Shown here piece after piece: positions 1 through 5,186 of a stretch of DNA of 5,778 nt. The stretch's first letter is position 1. Every line of letters starts with the position of its first letter. The stretch comes from Anaerolineales bacterium (GTDB lineage: Bacteria; Chloroflexota; Anaerolineae; Anaerolineales; UBA6663). The notes under the pieces were generated by a model. It was not told the origin of the DNA. It saw nothing but the letters and a program-made list of their open reading frames with translations, and made no database searches. Made by a program: the position numbers and the translations under genes. The DNA is taken from assembly GCA_016789245.1 (NCBI GenBank), contig JAEURM010000141.1, positions 1-5,778 on the forward strand, written 5' to 3'.

Positions 1-520
1 TGGAAACCATGAAGCCACGGGTGAGCGTGAAGGCGTTGTGCAAAGCGCGCAGGGCAATGGTGACGCCGGTGCTGGTGCAATTGGGATTGGTCACAATAAA
101 GCCCGGCCAGCCGCGTGCCTGCCGCTGGTGCGTGATGAGGGCGGTGTGGTCTGGGTTCACTTCGGGAATCAACAGCGGCACATCCGGCCACATACGGTGC
201 GAGGACGCATTAGAGCACACACCGTAACCGGCGGCGGCCAGCTTCGGCTCAGCTTCTTTGGCAATCTCCGTAGGCAGGGCGGAGAACGCCATTTGCGCGT
301 CAAAGCCCGGCTCGGTGGGAAGCACCGTCATCTCGCGCGCGTACTCTGGCATGGAGCCGGAAAGCACCCAACGCACGCCCGCGCCATACTTCTGCCCCAC
401 CGTTCGGTCTGAGCCGGTGAGGGCGCTCACTTCAAACCACGGATGATTTTCTAGCAACTGCACAAACCGCTGGCCCACTGCGCCGGTAGCGCCGAGAATG
501 GCGACTTTAATCTTTGACAT
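1..520 (-). CDS. asd: Aspartate-semialdehyde dehydrogenase, N-terminal 173 residues (3' end cut by window edge)
   Basis: This cytosolic enzyme reduces aspartyl-4-phosphate to aspartate-4-semialdehyde with NADPH, the second step of the lysine/threonine/methionine pathway. The translation begins MSKIKVAILGATGAVGQRF, with the dinucleotide-binding loop GATGAVG at residues 10-16. The motif NPNCTSTG carries the probable catalytic cysteine at residue 148, and CSNASSHR lies at 102-109. The sequence resembles the archaeal/fungal branch of the family rather than the Escherichia coli type; such proteins are about 340-360 residues, so roughly half is present. The ATG at 520-518 is supported by an AGGAG five bases upstream and by starting just before the Rossmann strand. 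It lies 75 bp downstream of lysC on the same strand, which encodes the preceding enzyme, so co-transcription under the lysC attenuator is likely. The reading frame is open to the window edge with no defect seen. Confidence 0.95.
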   Translation of the reverse strand, partial: MSKIKVAILGATGAVGQRFVQLLENHPWFEVSALTGSDRTVGQKYGAGVRWVLSGSMPEYAREMTVLPTEPGFDAQMAFSALPTEIAKEAEPKLAAAGYGVCSNASSHRMWPDVPLLIPEVNPDHTALITHQRQARGWPGFIVTNPNCTSTGVTIALRALHNAFTLTRGFMVS

Positions 521-525
521 GACGA

Positions 526-530
526 CTCCT
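526..530 (-). promoter_or_regulatory. Ribosome binding site of asd
   Basis: AGGAG on the minus strand, five bases before the ATG at 520. It is the clearest Shine-Dalgarno in the window. It sits ten bases downstream (in transcript sense) of the 540-582 hairpin, so it is not itself enclosed in that stem. Confidence 0.75.
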
Positions 531-539
531 GAAATGAAA

Positions 540-582
540 CGTGAAGCGTGAAACGTGATGAGCTTACGTTTCACGTTTCACG
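540..582. repeat. 17-bp hairpin built of 7-nt repeats in the lysC-asd spacer
   Basis: Arms at 540-556 and 566-582 pair over 17 positions with a single G.T at one position, around a 9-nt loop. Each arm is a run of near-identical heptamers (units like GTGAAAC / GTTTCAC), so the palindrome is an inverted pair of tandem heptads. It fills most of the 75-bp gap between the lysC stop and the asd start. In the transcript it would form a stable stem followed only by TTTCATTTC, which is a poor terminator tail. Partial attenuation, mRNA protection, or no function at all are each possible. Confidence 0.75.
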
Positions 583-590
583 CATAACGC

Positions 591-616
591 TTAGCTCATG
601 CAACAATTAGCTCATG
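591..616. repeat. 10-bp direct repeat across the lysC stop codon
   Basis: TTAGCTCATG occurs at 591-600 and again at 607-616, a 16-bp period. The distal copy contains the lysC TGA stop (598-596) and the other copy encodes part of the terminal residues HEL. This looks like a small local duplication that fixed the present C-terminus; it could also be chance. Confidence 0.5.
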
Positions 617-2011
617 TATCGCCCGCACGGCATCATCCGCTTGGGCGGCTTCTACGCACAAGCTGATGCTACACTCCGAAGAACCTTGCGCGATGACGAC
701 GACGTTGACGCTGGCCGCGCCGAGCGCACCAAATACTTTACCGGCAATGCCCGGCGTGTGCCGCATGCCAGCGCCCACCACCGTCACCACCGCGCACTCC
801 GCAGACGCCCACACGCGCTCAATATCCTTGCGCACAATTTCGGCGCGGAATTCTTCCTCCAGCGCGGCAGTTACCGTTTCTGCAGAACTTTTAGGAATCA
901 CGAAACAAATGCTCTGCTCAGAGGAGGCCTGCGAAATCATAGAGACGCTGGTTTTGGTGCGGGCCACCGCCGCAAAGGTGCGGGCCGCAATGCCGGGGAT
1001 GCCTAACATGCCGCGCCCTTCTAGCGTGAGGATGCACTGGCCTTTGAACGCGGTGACCGAACGCACACTACCGTGCGCCACATGATTATCCGGCACAATT
1101 TCCGTGCCCGGGTGTTCTGGTTGAAACGTATTCTTCACGCGCAGAGCAATGCCGCGCTCAATTACGGGCCGGATGGTTTTGGGGTGCAAAACTTTGGCGC
1201 CGAAGAACGCTAACTCAGAAATCTCGCGGAAGGTGAGTTCCGGCAAAGTGCGCGCCGCTTTCACCACGCGCGGGTCAGCCGTCATCACGCCGGGCACGTC
1301 CGTCCAAATCCATACTTCCGCCGCGCTCAGCGCCACGCCAAAAATTGCGCCGGAAAAATCACTGCCGCCGCGCCCTAGCGTGGTAACCACACCTTGTTTA
1401 TTCGCGCCCAAAAAGCCAGTGATGACGGGCACGCGGCCCGCTTCCAACAAGGGCCGCACTTTGCGCCCCGCTTGTACGGTAGTGGCCTCCATATCCGGCG
1501 TGGCGGATTGGAAAACGGAATCCGTTACCACTACCTCAGCGGCATCCACAGCGGCGGCGGGCAAACCGGCGGCCTCCAGCGCGGCGGCCACTAGCCGCAC
1601 ACTCATCCGCTCACCTAAAGAGGCAATGGCATCTTGCGCGCGTGGCGAGGCTTCGCCTAACACATGCATGGCGTGGCACAACGCTTTGAACTCTTCCAAA
1701 TATTCATTGATTAGGCCGCGCACTTCAGTATTGTTCGGCGCCAGTTCGGCCAAGGCCGTGAAGTGTTTTTCGCGCACGGTGTTTAGCGCGGCTTCTAAAG
1801 TTTGCGTTTCGCCGCTCGGCATCGCTTCGCCGCGCTCCGCCGCGTGCGCGGTGTTGAGCAAAATATCCGTCACGCCGCTCATGGCCGAAACAATTACCGC
1901 CACTTCCGGCCACTGCGCTTTGGCAGTGCGCGTAATTTCAATCAGGTTGCGGATGGCGGCCGCGCTCCCAACGGAGGTGCCGCCGAATTTCATGACGAGG
2001 GTCTTGGGCAT
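596..2011 (-). CDS. lysC: Aspartate kinase (monofunctional, ThrA-like, two C-terminal ACT domains)
   Basis: It phosphorylates L-aspartate to 4-aspartyl phosphate with ATP, the committed step to lysine, threonine and methionine. Of 471 residues, about 1-300 form the amino-acid kinase domain: KFGGTS at 8-13, SLGERMS at 131-137, TLGRGGSDFS at 211-220, WTDVPGV from 236, and FFGAKVLHPKT at 269-279. Two ACT regulatory domains follow at roughly 322-395 and 405-471; QASSEQSICF and AQGSSECSIS are their repeated ligand-site motifs. The ACT region resembles E. coli ThrA/MetL, but the homoserine dehydrogenase domain of ThrA is absent and the protein ends after the second ACT domain. Feedback inhibition by threonine (or lysine) is inferred from family, not shown. 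The ATG at 2011 places the first beta-strand at the N-terminus and follows a GGGAG at 10-nt spacing. Upstream is a threonine attenuator; downstream is asd. Confidence 0.96.
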   Translation of the reverse strand: MPKTLVMKFGGTSVGSAAAIRNLIEITRTAKAQWPEVAVIVSAMSGVTDILLNTAHAAERGEAMPSGETQTLEAALNTVREKHFTALAELAPNNTEVRGLINEYLEEFKALCHAMHVLGEASPRAQDAIASLGERMSVRLVAAALEAAGLPAAAVDAAEVVVTDSVFQSATPDMEATTVQAGRKVRPLLEAGRVPVITGFLGANKQGVVTTLGRGGSDFSGAIFGVALSAAEVWIWTDVPGVMTADPRVVKAARTLPELTFREISELAFFGAKVLHPKTIRPVIERGIALRVKNTFQPEHPGTEIVPDNHVAHGSVRSVTAFKGQCILTLEGRGMLGIPGIAARTFAAVARTKTSVSMISQASSEQSICFVIPKSSAETVTAALEEEFRAEIVRKDIERVWASAECAVVTVVGAGMRHTPGIAGKVFGALGAASVNVVVIAQGSSECSISLCVEAAQADDAVRAIHELIVA

Positions 2012-2020
2012 GTTATTTGC

Positions 2021-2057
2021 TCTCCCTCACCCCGGCCCTCTCCCGCTGGGAGAGGGG
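2021..2057. repeat. REP-like palindromic repeat in the lysC 5' leader
   Basis: The stretch contains CCCTCACCCCGGCCCTCTCCC-type sequence followed by its return arm. CCCTCTCCC (2036-2044) and GGGAGAGGG (2048-2056) form a perfect 9-bp stem with the loop GCT. This CCCTCACCCC/CCCTCTCCC pattern is familiar as an intergenic repeat in many bacterial genomes. It lies between the attenuator terminator and the lysC start, and so would be transcribed only when the terminator is read through. It is not followed by a T tract in transcript sense. Confidence 0.7.
2022..2027 (-). promoter_or_regulatory. Ribosome binding site of lysC, embedded in a repeat
   Basis: AGGGAG on the minus strand, ten bases before the lysC ATG (an alternative register, GGAGAG, gives eight). 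The purine run is the outer edge of the REP-like repeat at 2021-2057, so the repeat seems to provide the Shine-Dalgarno. The neighbouring C-rich arm of that repeat could pair with it and reduce translation. Confidence 0.55.
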
Positions 2058-2064
2058 GCGCAAG

Positions 2065-2096
2065 GAAACAAAAACGCGGAGCAGGTTGCTCCGCGT
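2065..2096 (-). terminator. Intrinsic terminator (attenuator) ahead of lysC
   Basis: On the minus strand, ACGCGGAGCA, loop ACC, then TGCTCCGCGT form a perfect 10-bp GC-rich stem (arms 2096-2087 and 2083-2074). It is followed by TTTTGTTTCC, so the RNA has the stem-plus-U-tract form of a Rho-independent terminator. It lies 53 bp upstream of the lysC start and about 32 nt after the stop codon of the threonine-rich leader frame. On the plus strand the downstream bases are not T-rich, so it is directional toward lysC. It is best read as the attenuator of lysC-asd. Confidence 0.88.
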
Positions 2097-2128
2097 GGGT
2101 TGAGTGCTTGAATTTTCAGCACCGCTAC

Positions 2129-2197
2129 TCAGTCCGAAGCCGCCTCCATGAAAGGAGTGGTAGTTCGCATAGTAGTGGTGCCAAACGTTGAAAACAT
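2129..2197 (-). CDS. Putative threonine-rich attenuator leader peptide of lysC-asd
   Basis: A 22-codon frame from ATG (2197-2195) to TGA (2131-2129). It begins MFSTFGTTTMRTTT and ends in PFMEAASD. Threonine occupies seven positions (4, 7-9, 12-14), with codons ACG, ACC, ACT, ACT, ACT, ACC, ACT, in two triple-Thr blocks. There are two internal Met codons. Such a density of the end-product amino acid, between a promoter and an intrinsic terminator ahead of an aspartate kinase gene, is the hallmark of a regulatory leader peptide; thrL of enterobacteria has the same logic without sequence similarity. The peptide itself probably has no function beyond ribosome stalling. There is no strong Shine-Dalgarno (only GGG seven bases upstream), and the predicted transcript start is very close to the ATG, so initiation may be leaderless or nearly so. 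Confidence 0.72.
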   Translation of the reverse strand: MFSTFGTTTMRTTTPFMEAASD

Positions 2198-2206
2198 CGT
2201 ACCCAG

Positions 2207-2236
2207 AAAATAACACGGGCGGGCGGGGGCTGTCAA
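2207..2236 (-). promoter_or_regulatory. Sigma70-type promoter for the lysC-asd leader
   Basis: The minus strand carries a consensus -35 TTGACA (2236-2231). Eighteen bases of very GC-rich spacer follow, then TATTTT (2212-2207), four of six matches to TATAAT; TTATTT with a 17-bp spacer is the alternative. The start site would fall near 2202-2198, just before the leader ATG at 2197. This also separates lysC-asd from the upstream gene cluster as its own transcription unit. Confidence 0.62.
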
Positions 2237-2283
2237 TCCAAGAAAATGCTCAACTGGCGAGGCACAATGCACAAACGGGTAGT

Positions 2284-2370
2284 GCGGATTTGAAACACAG
2301 ATGGAACGGATTGAGATGGAAGAACACGGAGTTTTTTGTGTGATCCGTGCTACTCCGAGTTCTTCCGTGT
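2284..2370. repeat. Dispersed repeat, copy 1, with 15-bp hairpin at the 3' end of the upstream gene
   Basis: The left block (2284-2331, GCGGATTTGAAAC onward) is about 80 percent identical to 3443-3490. The right block (2345-2370) matches 3657-3682 at 23 of 26 positions. Inside it, arms 2318-2332 and 2352-2366 form a 15-bp stem with one mismatch around a 19-nt loop. The right block runs into the saccharopine-dehydrogenase-like gene and encodes its last residues, TRKNSE, and TAG stop. No T tract follows in transcript sense, so an RNA-stabilising or silent role is likelier than termination. Confidence 0.7.
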
Positions 2371-3429
2371 CTCAGCCAGTTCGGCCATCCGTTTTTCCAG
2401 CCACGTCAAGAACGCTTCCGGCTCTAAGGCTTGGGCGGGGGCTAACACACCGGCACGGTTGAAGCTTGACTCCAGAAATTTCTGCGCGGCGTAGGTGGCT
2501 ATGTGGGCGGTGAGGGCGTACGGCTCTGTGCCGCGGACCGTGCGCGTAAGTGTTTGCCCTGTAGCTGTGGCTTCAATTTGGATAGCGAAGCGGGCGGCGT
2601 TGGGCGGCGTGGCGGGCGGTGGCGGCGTGAGGTAACGGAACGCCAAACGCGTTAGCCAGCCGAGCGGCGTACGGAGTAAAACGCTCACCAGCGGTAGAAG
2701 CGCACCCACCACTCCCGCCCACTCCGGCGAGAGCGCCAGCCATGCTTGCACATCTTTTACCTGAACGTGCGCGGGCACGGTGATAATTTCTGAGCTGGGA
2801 AACGCCACCGCAGAGTAAGCGCGTTGGCCGATAAAACCATTACGCGGCGGGCCGCCCGGCAAGCGCCGCACTAATTTTCCATTGCGGTAGCCCAGCCATG
2901 AAACTGCAAAGGTGCGCAGGCCAGATAAACGCGTGCCGTAGCTCACCACACCGGATGGCAAAGCGTATATTACGTTCACGCTTTCCAGCGGCGCGGAAAT
3001 TTCACGCGCAAGCAGGGCCACCATACAATCAGCAATTGCCACTTCAAACGCGCACGCCGGAACAAGCGCCGCGCCGGAGGCTTTGGCCAGCGCATCATAC
3101 TGGCGCACACGGGCCACGTATGCCAATTCATTGGTGATATCCAAATAATGCACGCCGGCCGCCGCCGCGCGCTCTGCCACCGGCTCACCTAATTCTGTAA
3201 ACGGCCCCGCGCAGTTAATCAGCATGCGCGTATTTTTCACCAGTGCGGTGAGCGTTTCCGGTTGAGATACATCGGCTACCAACGTGGGTGGGCCGGAGGG
3301 AAGCGTTTGCGCCAGCGCGGCCAGCTTAGCGGCAGAGCGGCCCGCCAAACGGTACGGCACGCCAGCTTGTTCTAGTTGCTGGGCAATTTGTGAGCCAGTG
3401 TAACCGGTAGCGCCAAAGAGCGTAATCAT
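2350..3429 (-). CDS. Saccharopine-dehydrogenase-like NAD(P)-binding oxidoreductase
   Basis: A 359-residue protein starting MITLFGATGYTGSQIA, with the Rossmann dinucleotide loop GATGYTG at 6-12. LAGRSAAKL follows the second strand, and NCAGPF with HYLDITNE marks the rest of the saccharopine-dehydrogenase NADP-binding fold. This family also includes trans-acting enoyl reductases and many uncharacterised lipid-related reductases. A true lysine-pathway role is not implied by the neighbouring lysC, which has its own promoter. A hydrophobic stretch (VVGALLPLVSVLL and beyond, mid to C-terminal half) may associate with membrane or lipid. The ATG at 3429 gives the usual Rossmann start, but no Shine-Dalgarno is visible; the sequence before it is repeat-derived. 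The last six codons and stop come from a dispersed repeat. Substrate unknown. Confidence 0.85.
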   Translation of the reverse strand: MITLFGATGYTGSQIAQQLEQAGVPYRLAGRSAAKLAALAQTLPSGPPTLVADVSQPETLTALVKNTRMLINCAGPFTELGEPVAERAAAAGVHYLDITNELAYVARVRQYDALAKASGAALVPACAFEVAIADCMVALLAREISAPLESVNVIYALPSGVVSYGTRLSGLRTFAVSWLGYRNGKLVRRLPGGPPRNGFIGQRAYSAVAFPSSEIITVPAHVQVKDVQAWLALSPEWAGVVGALLPLVSVLLRTPLGWLTRLAFRYLTPPPPATPPNAARFAIQIEATATGQTLTRTVRGTEPYALTAHIATYAAQKFLESSFNRAGVLAPAQALEPEAFLTWLEKRMAELAETRKNSE

Positions 3430-3442
3430 AAAAACGGATGGA

Positions 3443-3490
3443 GCGGATTTGAAACGCGGATGGAACGGATTGGAGCGGAAGAACGCAGAT
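3443..3490. repeat. Dispersed repeat, copy 2, left block
   Basis: It begins GCGGATTTGAAACGCGGATG and is about 80 percent identical to 2284-2331. It is itself made of degenerate units of the form CGGAT(T/G)GAA/GC. It forms the upstream (5' leader) sequence of the saccharopine-dehydrogenase-like gene, starting 14 bp from its ATG. In copy 1 the left and right blocks are 13 bp apart; here they are separated by 166 bp that include a different palindromic element. Confidence 0.65.
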
Positions 3491-3519
3491 AAACCTTAAC
3501 TTACCTAGTGCCTTGAACT

Positions 3520-3604
3520 GTCACTCCCCCACAAGAGCGGGGGCAGGCCGCGAAAGCGGGAGTTCATTTTGGGTTTTGTGGATACCCGCTTTCGCGGGTA
3601 TGAC
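3520..3604. repeat. MITE-like palindromic element between two genes
   Basis: An 85-bp unit bounded by imperfect terminal inverted repeats, GTCACTCCC at the left and GGGTATGAC at the right. Internally, CCGCGAAAGCGGG (3548-3560) and CCCGCTTTCGCGG (3585-3597) are perfect 13-bp inverted copies, and each can also fold alone (CCGC-GAAA-GCGG; ACCCGC-TTTC-GCGGGT). A further C5/G5 stem lies at 3526-3543. The GTCAT-ACCCGCGAAAGCGGG pattern is familiar as a dispersed intergenic element. It carries no coding sequence. The flanks 3491-3519 and 3605-3656 show nothing I can name. Confidence 0.65.
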
Positions 3605-3656
3605 GTTCCTTTAGAATATGGGCCGCATAAGGTGAAGTTTTAATTATCGTGTCTTT

Positions 3657-3682
3657 CCGCGCTACTCCGTGTTCGTCCGTGT
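3657..3682. repeat. Dispersed repeat, copy 2, right block, overlapping the FAD oxidoreductase 3' end
   Basis: It matches 2345-2370 at 23 of 26 positions. It overlaps the end of the FAD-oxidoreductase gene in the same reading frame as copy 1 overlaps its own gene, so it encodes TRTNTE and the TAG stop, against TRKNSE and TAG in copy 1. Confidence 0.7.
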
Positions 3683-5179
3683 TTTCAAAGGCCGTGTTTC
3701 AGATATTGTACTGCGTGAGGGCCGGTGCGCTTGCAGAATGTTGCGGGCCACACGCCAGCCGCCCAGCGTTACGCCCGCCGTGGATTGGCCGGGGAAAATT
3801 GAATCACCTACGAGCCACAAGTTGGGTAGGCCGGTGGCCGGGCCGCGCACGTTAAACAAAGATGTTTGCGGAAAGCCACCCACCATGCCCTGTGGCCGCC
3901 GCGTGTAAAACTCAAAGGTGGCGGGTGTACCGGGCAATTGCAAGCGGATGGCGGAACGGAGGCCGGGCAGGGCGCGTTCCGCCGCCGTAAGCATTTTCTC
4001 GGCGTACTCGGCTTTGCGCGCCTCATACGCGGCCAAATCTTTTTGCTGTAACGCCAGCCACGGCGCAATCACGGTGTGCGTGGAGAGCGTGGCCGCTCGC
4101 ATTCCGGCGGGCGCGCGGGCCACATCCTGTGCTTCAGAAAGAGAAATGAAAACGGAATTAGTTTCGCCCAGCGGCTGGCCGGGGTTGAGCACCACTTGGT
4201 GGTGGGTGGGCGTGTTAGCGGGCAACTGGGAAGTATCTAAACCGAGATACAGCGTGAACGCCCCCCACGTGGGTTCACGTTGCGCCACTTCGCGCCGCAA
4301 ACTTTGCGGTGCGGCCTCGGCCAAAACTTCCGCCAGCGCCCACGGCGTAAGGTTGCCCACAAACGCCTCTGCTTCCACACGCAGGCCTTTGGTAGTGTGG
4401 GCGGCCACTACGCGGCCATGCTTCACTTCCAGCCGCTCAACTTTTTGGCGGAAGAGCACTTGCCCACCGTTGGCGCGGATCCAATCCACCAGCGTTTGCG
4501 CCAACGCGCCGATGCCGCCACGCACATGGTTCACGCCGCGCCGTGGCAAATCTAGCGCCGCACTGCCGTACAACGCATGCGCGTACGGGCTGATGGTTTG
4601 CGCCGCAATCAGCAATTGCGCATCTACAAAGGTTTTGAAATCTAAATTTTGTTGCGCGCTCCCGGCTATGTGCGCTACGGTGCTGAACAGATGTGGTGCG
4701 GCCAGCAAAGTGCGAGGCCGGAGCGCGAGCGCCAAATCTGCCAAATCGCGGGCTGAAGTGGGCGGCCACGGAAAATGCCGAGAAGAAATGTCCCACGCAA
4801 TTTCAGCCAGTGATTCTTGGGTGCGCCAAAAACGCTCGGCGTGTGGGAAAGCCGCGCGGCGTTCCTCGCGCCAGCGTTCGGCCTCCGCCCACTGCGTTAC
4901 TGTTTTATCCGGCAGGTGCGTCACCCAGGCCGGGTCAACAGGCGTTACCGGCCACTGCACATCTAAAATTTCTGCCAAGCGCGCGTGCGGGCCATTGGCG
5001 GAGAAGCCGCCCACCAACGTTGCGCCCGCATCAAACCGGTAGCCTTGATGGAAAAATGTGCCTGCGCAACCGCCCGCGTACACGTGCGCCTCTAGCACAG
5101 TTACGGTGTGGCCGGCTTTGAGCAGTAAAGCGCCGGTGGTGAGGCCGCCCAGCCCTGCGCCGATGATGACGGTGTGCAT
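3662..5179 (-). CDS. Phytoene-desaturase/carotenoid-isomerase-like FAD-dependent oxidoreductase
   Basis: A 505-residue flavoprotein of the CrtI / CrtISO / retinol-saturase type. The N-terminus MHTVIIGAGLGGLTTGALL has the FAD-binding GxGxxG at 7-12, with the ribose-binding acidic residue E30 in TVLEAH. GGCAGTFFHQGYRFDAGATL follows, the usual second motif of these enzymes. The C-terminal flavin motif LWLVGDSIFPGQSTAGVTLGG starts near 454 and ends in RVARNIL. Length is typical. Family members desaturate, saturate or isomerise polyenes; which of these applies cannot be read here, and no other carotenoid gene is visible. The last 23 residues after RNIL are a non-family tail, and the final six (TRTNTE) are encoded by a repeat. 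The ATG at 5179 starts just before the flavin-binding strand; no Shine-Dalgarno is seen in the A-rich, repeat-derived leader. It lies 49 bp after the SRPBCC gene. Confidence 0.88.
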   Translation of the reverse strand: MHTVIIGAGLGGLTTGALLLKAGHTVTVLEAHVYAGGCAGTFFHQGYRFDAGATLVGGFSANGPHARLAEILDVQWPVTPVDPAWVTHLPDKTVTQWAEAERWREERRAAFPHAERFWRTQESLAEIAWDISSRHFPWPPTSARDLADLALALRPRTLLAAPHLFSTVAHIAGSAQQNLDFKTFVDAQLLIAAQTISPYAHALYGSAALDLPRRGVNHVRGGIGALAQTLVDWIRANGGQVLFRQKVERLEVKHGRVVAAHTTKGLRVEAEAFVGNLTPWALAEVLAEAAPQSLRREVAQREPTWGAFTLYLGLDTSQLPANTPTHHQVVLNPGQPLGETNSVFISLSEAQDVARAPAGMRAATLSTHTVIAPWLALQQKDLAAYEARKAEYAEKMLTAAERALPGLRSAIRLQLPGTPATFEFYTRRPQGMVGGFPQTSLFNVRGPATGLPNLWLVGDSIFPGQSTAGVTLGGWRVARNILQAHRPSRSTISETRPLKTRTNTE

Positions 5180-5186
5180 GTTTTTT

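Larger units (their letters stand above)
2065..2197 (-). promoter_or_regulatory. Threonine attenuator leader with alternative pairings
   Basis: Segment A, GCACCACTAC (2181-2172), lies inside the Thr codons. It can pair with segment B, GTAGCGGTGC (2128-2119), at nine of ten positions. B begins immediately after the leader stop codon. B can instead pair with the terminator's 5' arm and loop: GGUGCU (2123-2118) with AGCAACC (2090-2084) with one bulged A, extendable by three pairs after a bulged U. A ribosome stalled on Thr codons would hide A and free B to disrupt the terminator. A ribosome at the stop codon would mask B and let the terminator form. This matches the logic of classical amino-acid attenuation. 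The pairing model is inference; B can also form a local 6-bp hairpin with AGCACU (2108-2103). Confidence 0.72.

Noticed and set aside
540..582. Intrinsic terminator between lysC and asd
   Set aside because: The stem is strong but AT-containing and is followed by TTTCATTTC rather than a continuous T tract, and asd would then lack a visible promoter.
1149..2111. Long plus-strand open frame opposite lysC
   Set aside because: It lies antisense to a clear aspartate kinase and has the low-complexity Ala/Ser/Thr/Arg composition typical of a GC-rich shadow frame; no recognisable domain.
2012..2200. Lysine riboswitch or T-box upstream of lysC
   Set aside because: I looked for the lysine-element and T-box/specifier features and did not recognise them; the Thr-rich frame and terminator explain the leader better.
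2013..2216. Alternative 67-codon minus-strand frame through the lysC leader
   Set aside because: It runs through the intrinsic terminator and the REP-like repeat and resembles no family. Its His/Tyr-rich start is a frame-shifted reading of the Thr codons. It remains the main alternative to test if the Thr frame is not conserved.
3520..3604. CRISPR or insertion-sequence remnant
   Set aside because: No regularly spaced direct repeats and no transposase coding sequence; a non-coding palindromic element fits better.
3918..5042. Long plus-strand open frame opposite the FAD oxidoreductase
   Set aside because: Antisense to a gene with clear flavin motifs; composition rich in Ala, Ser, Arg and Cys with no family pattern.
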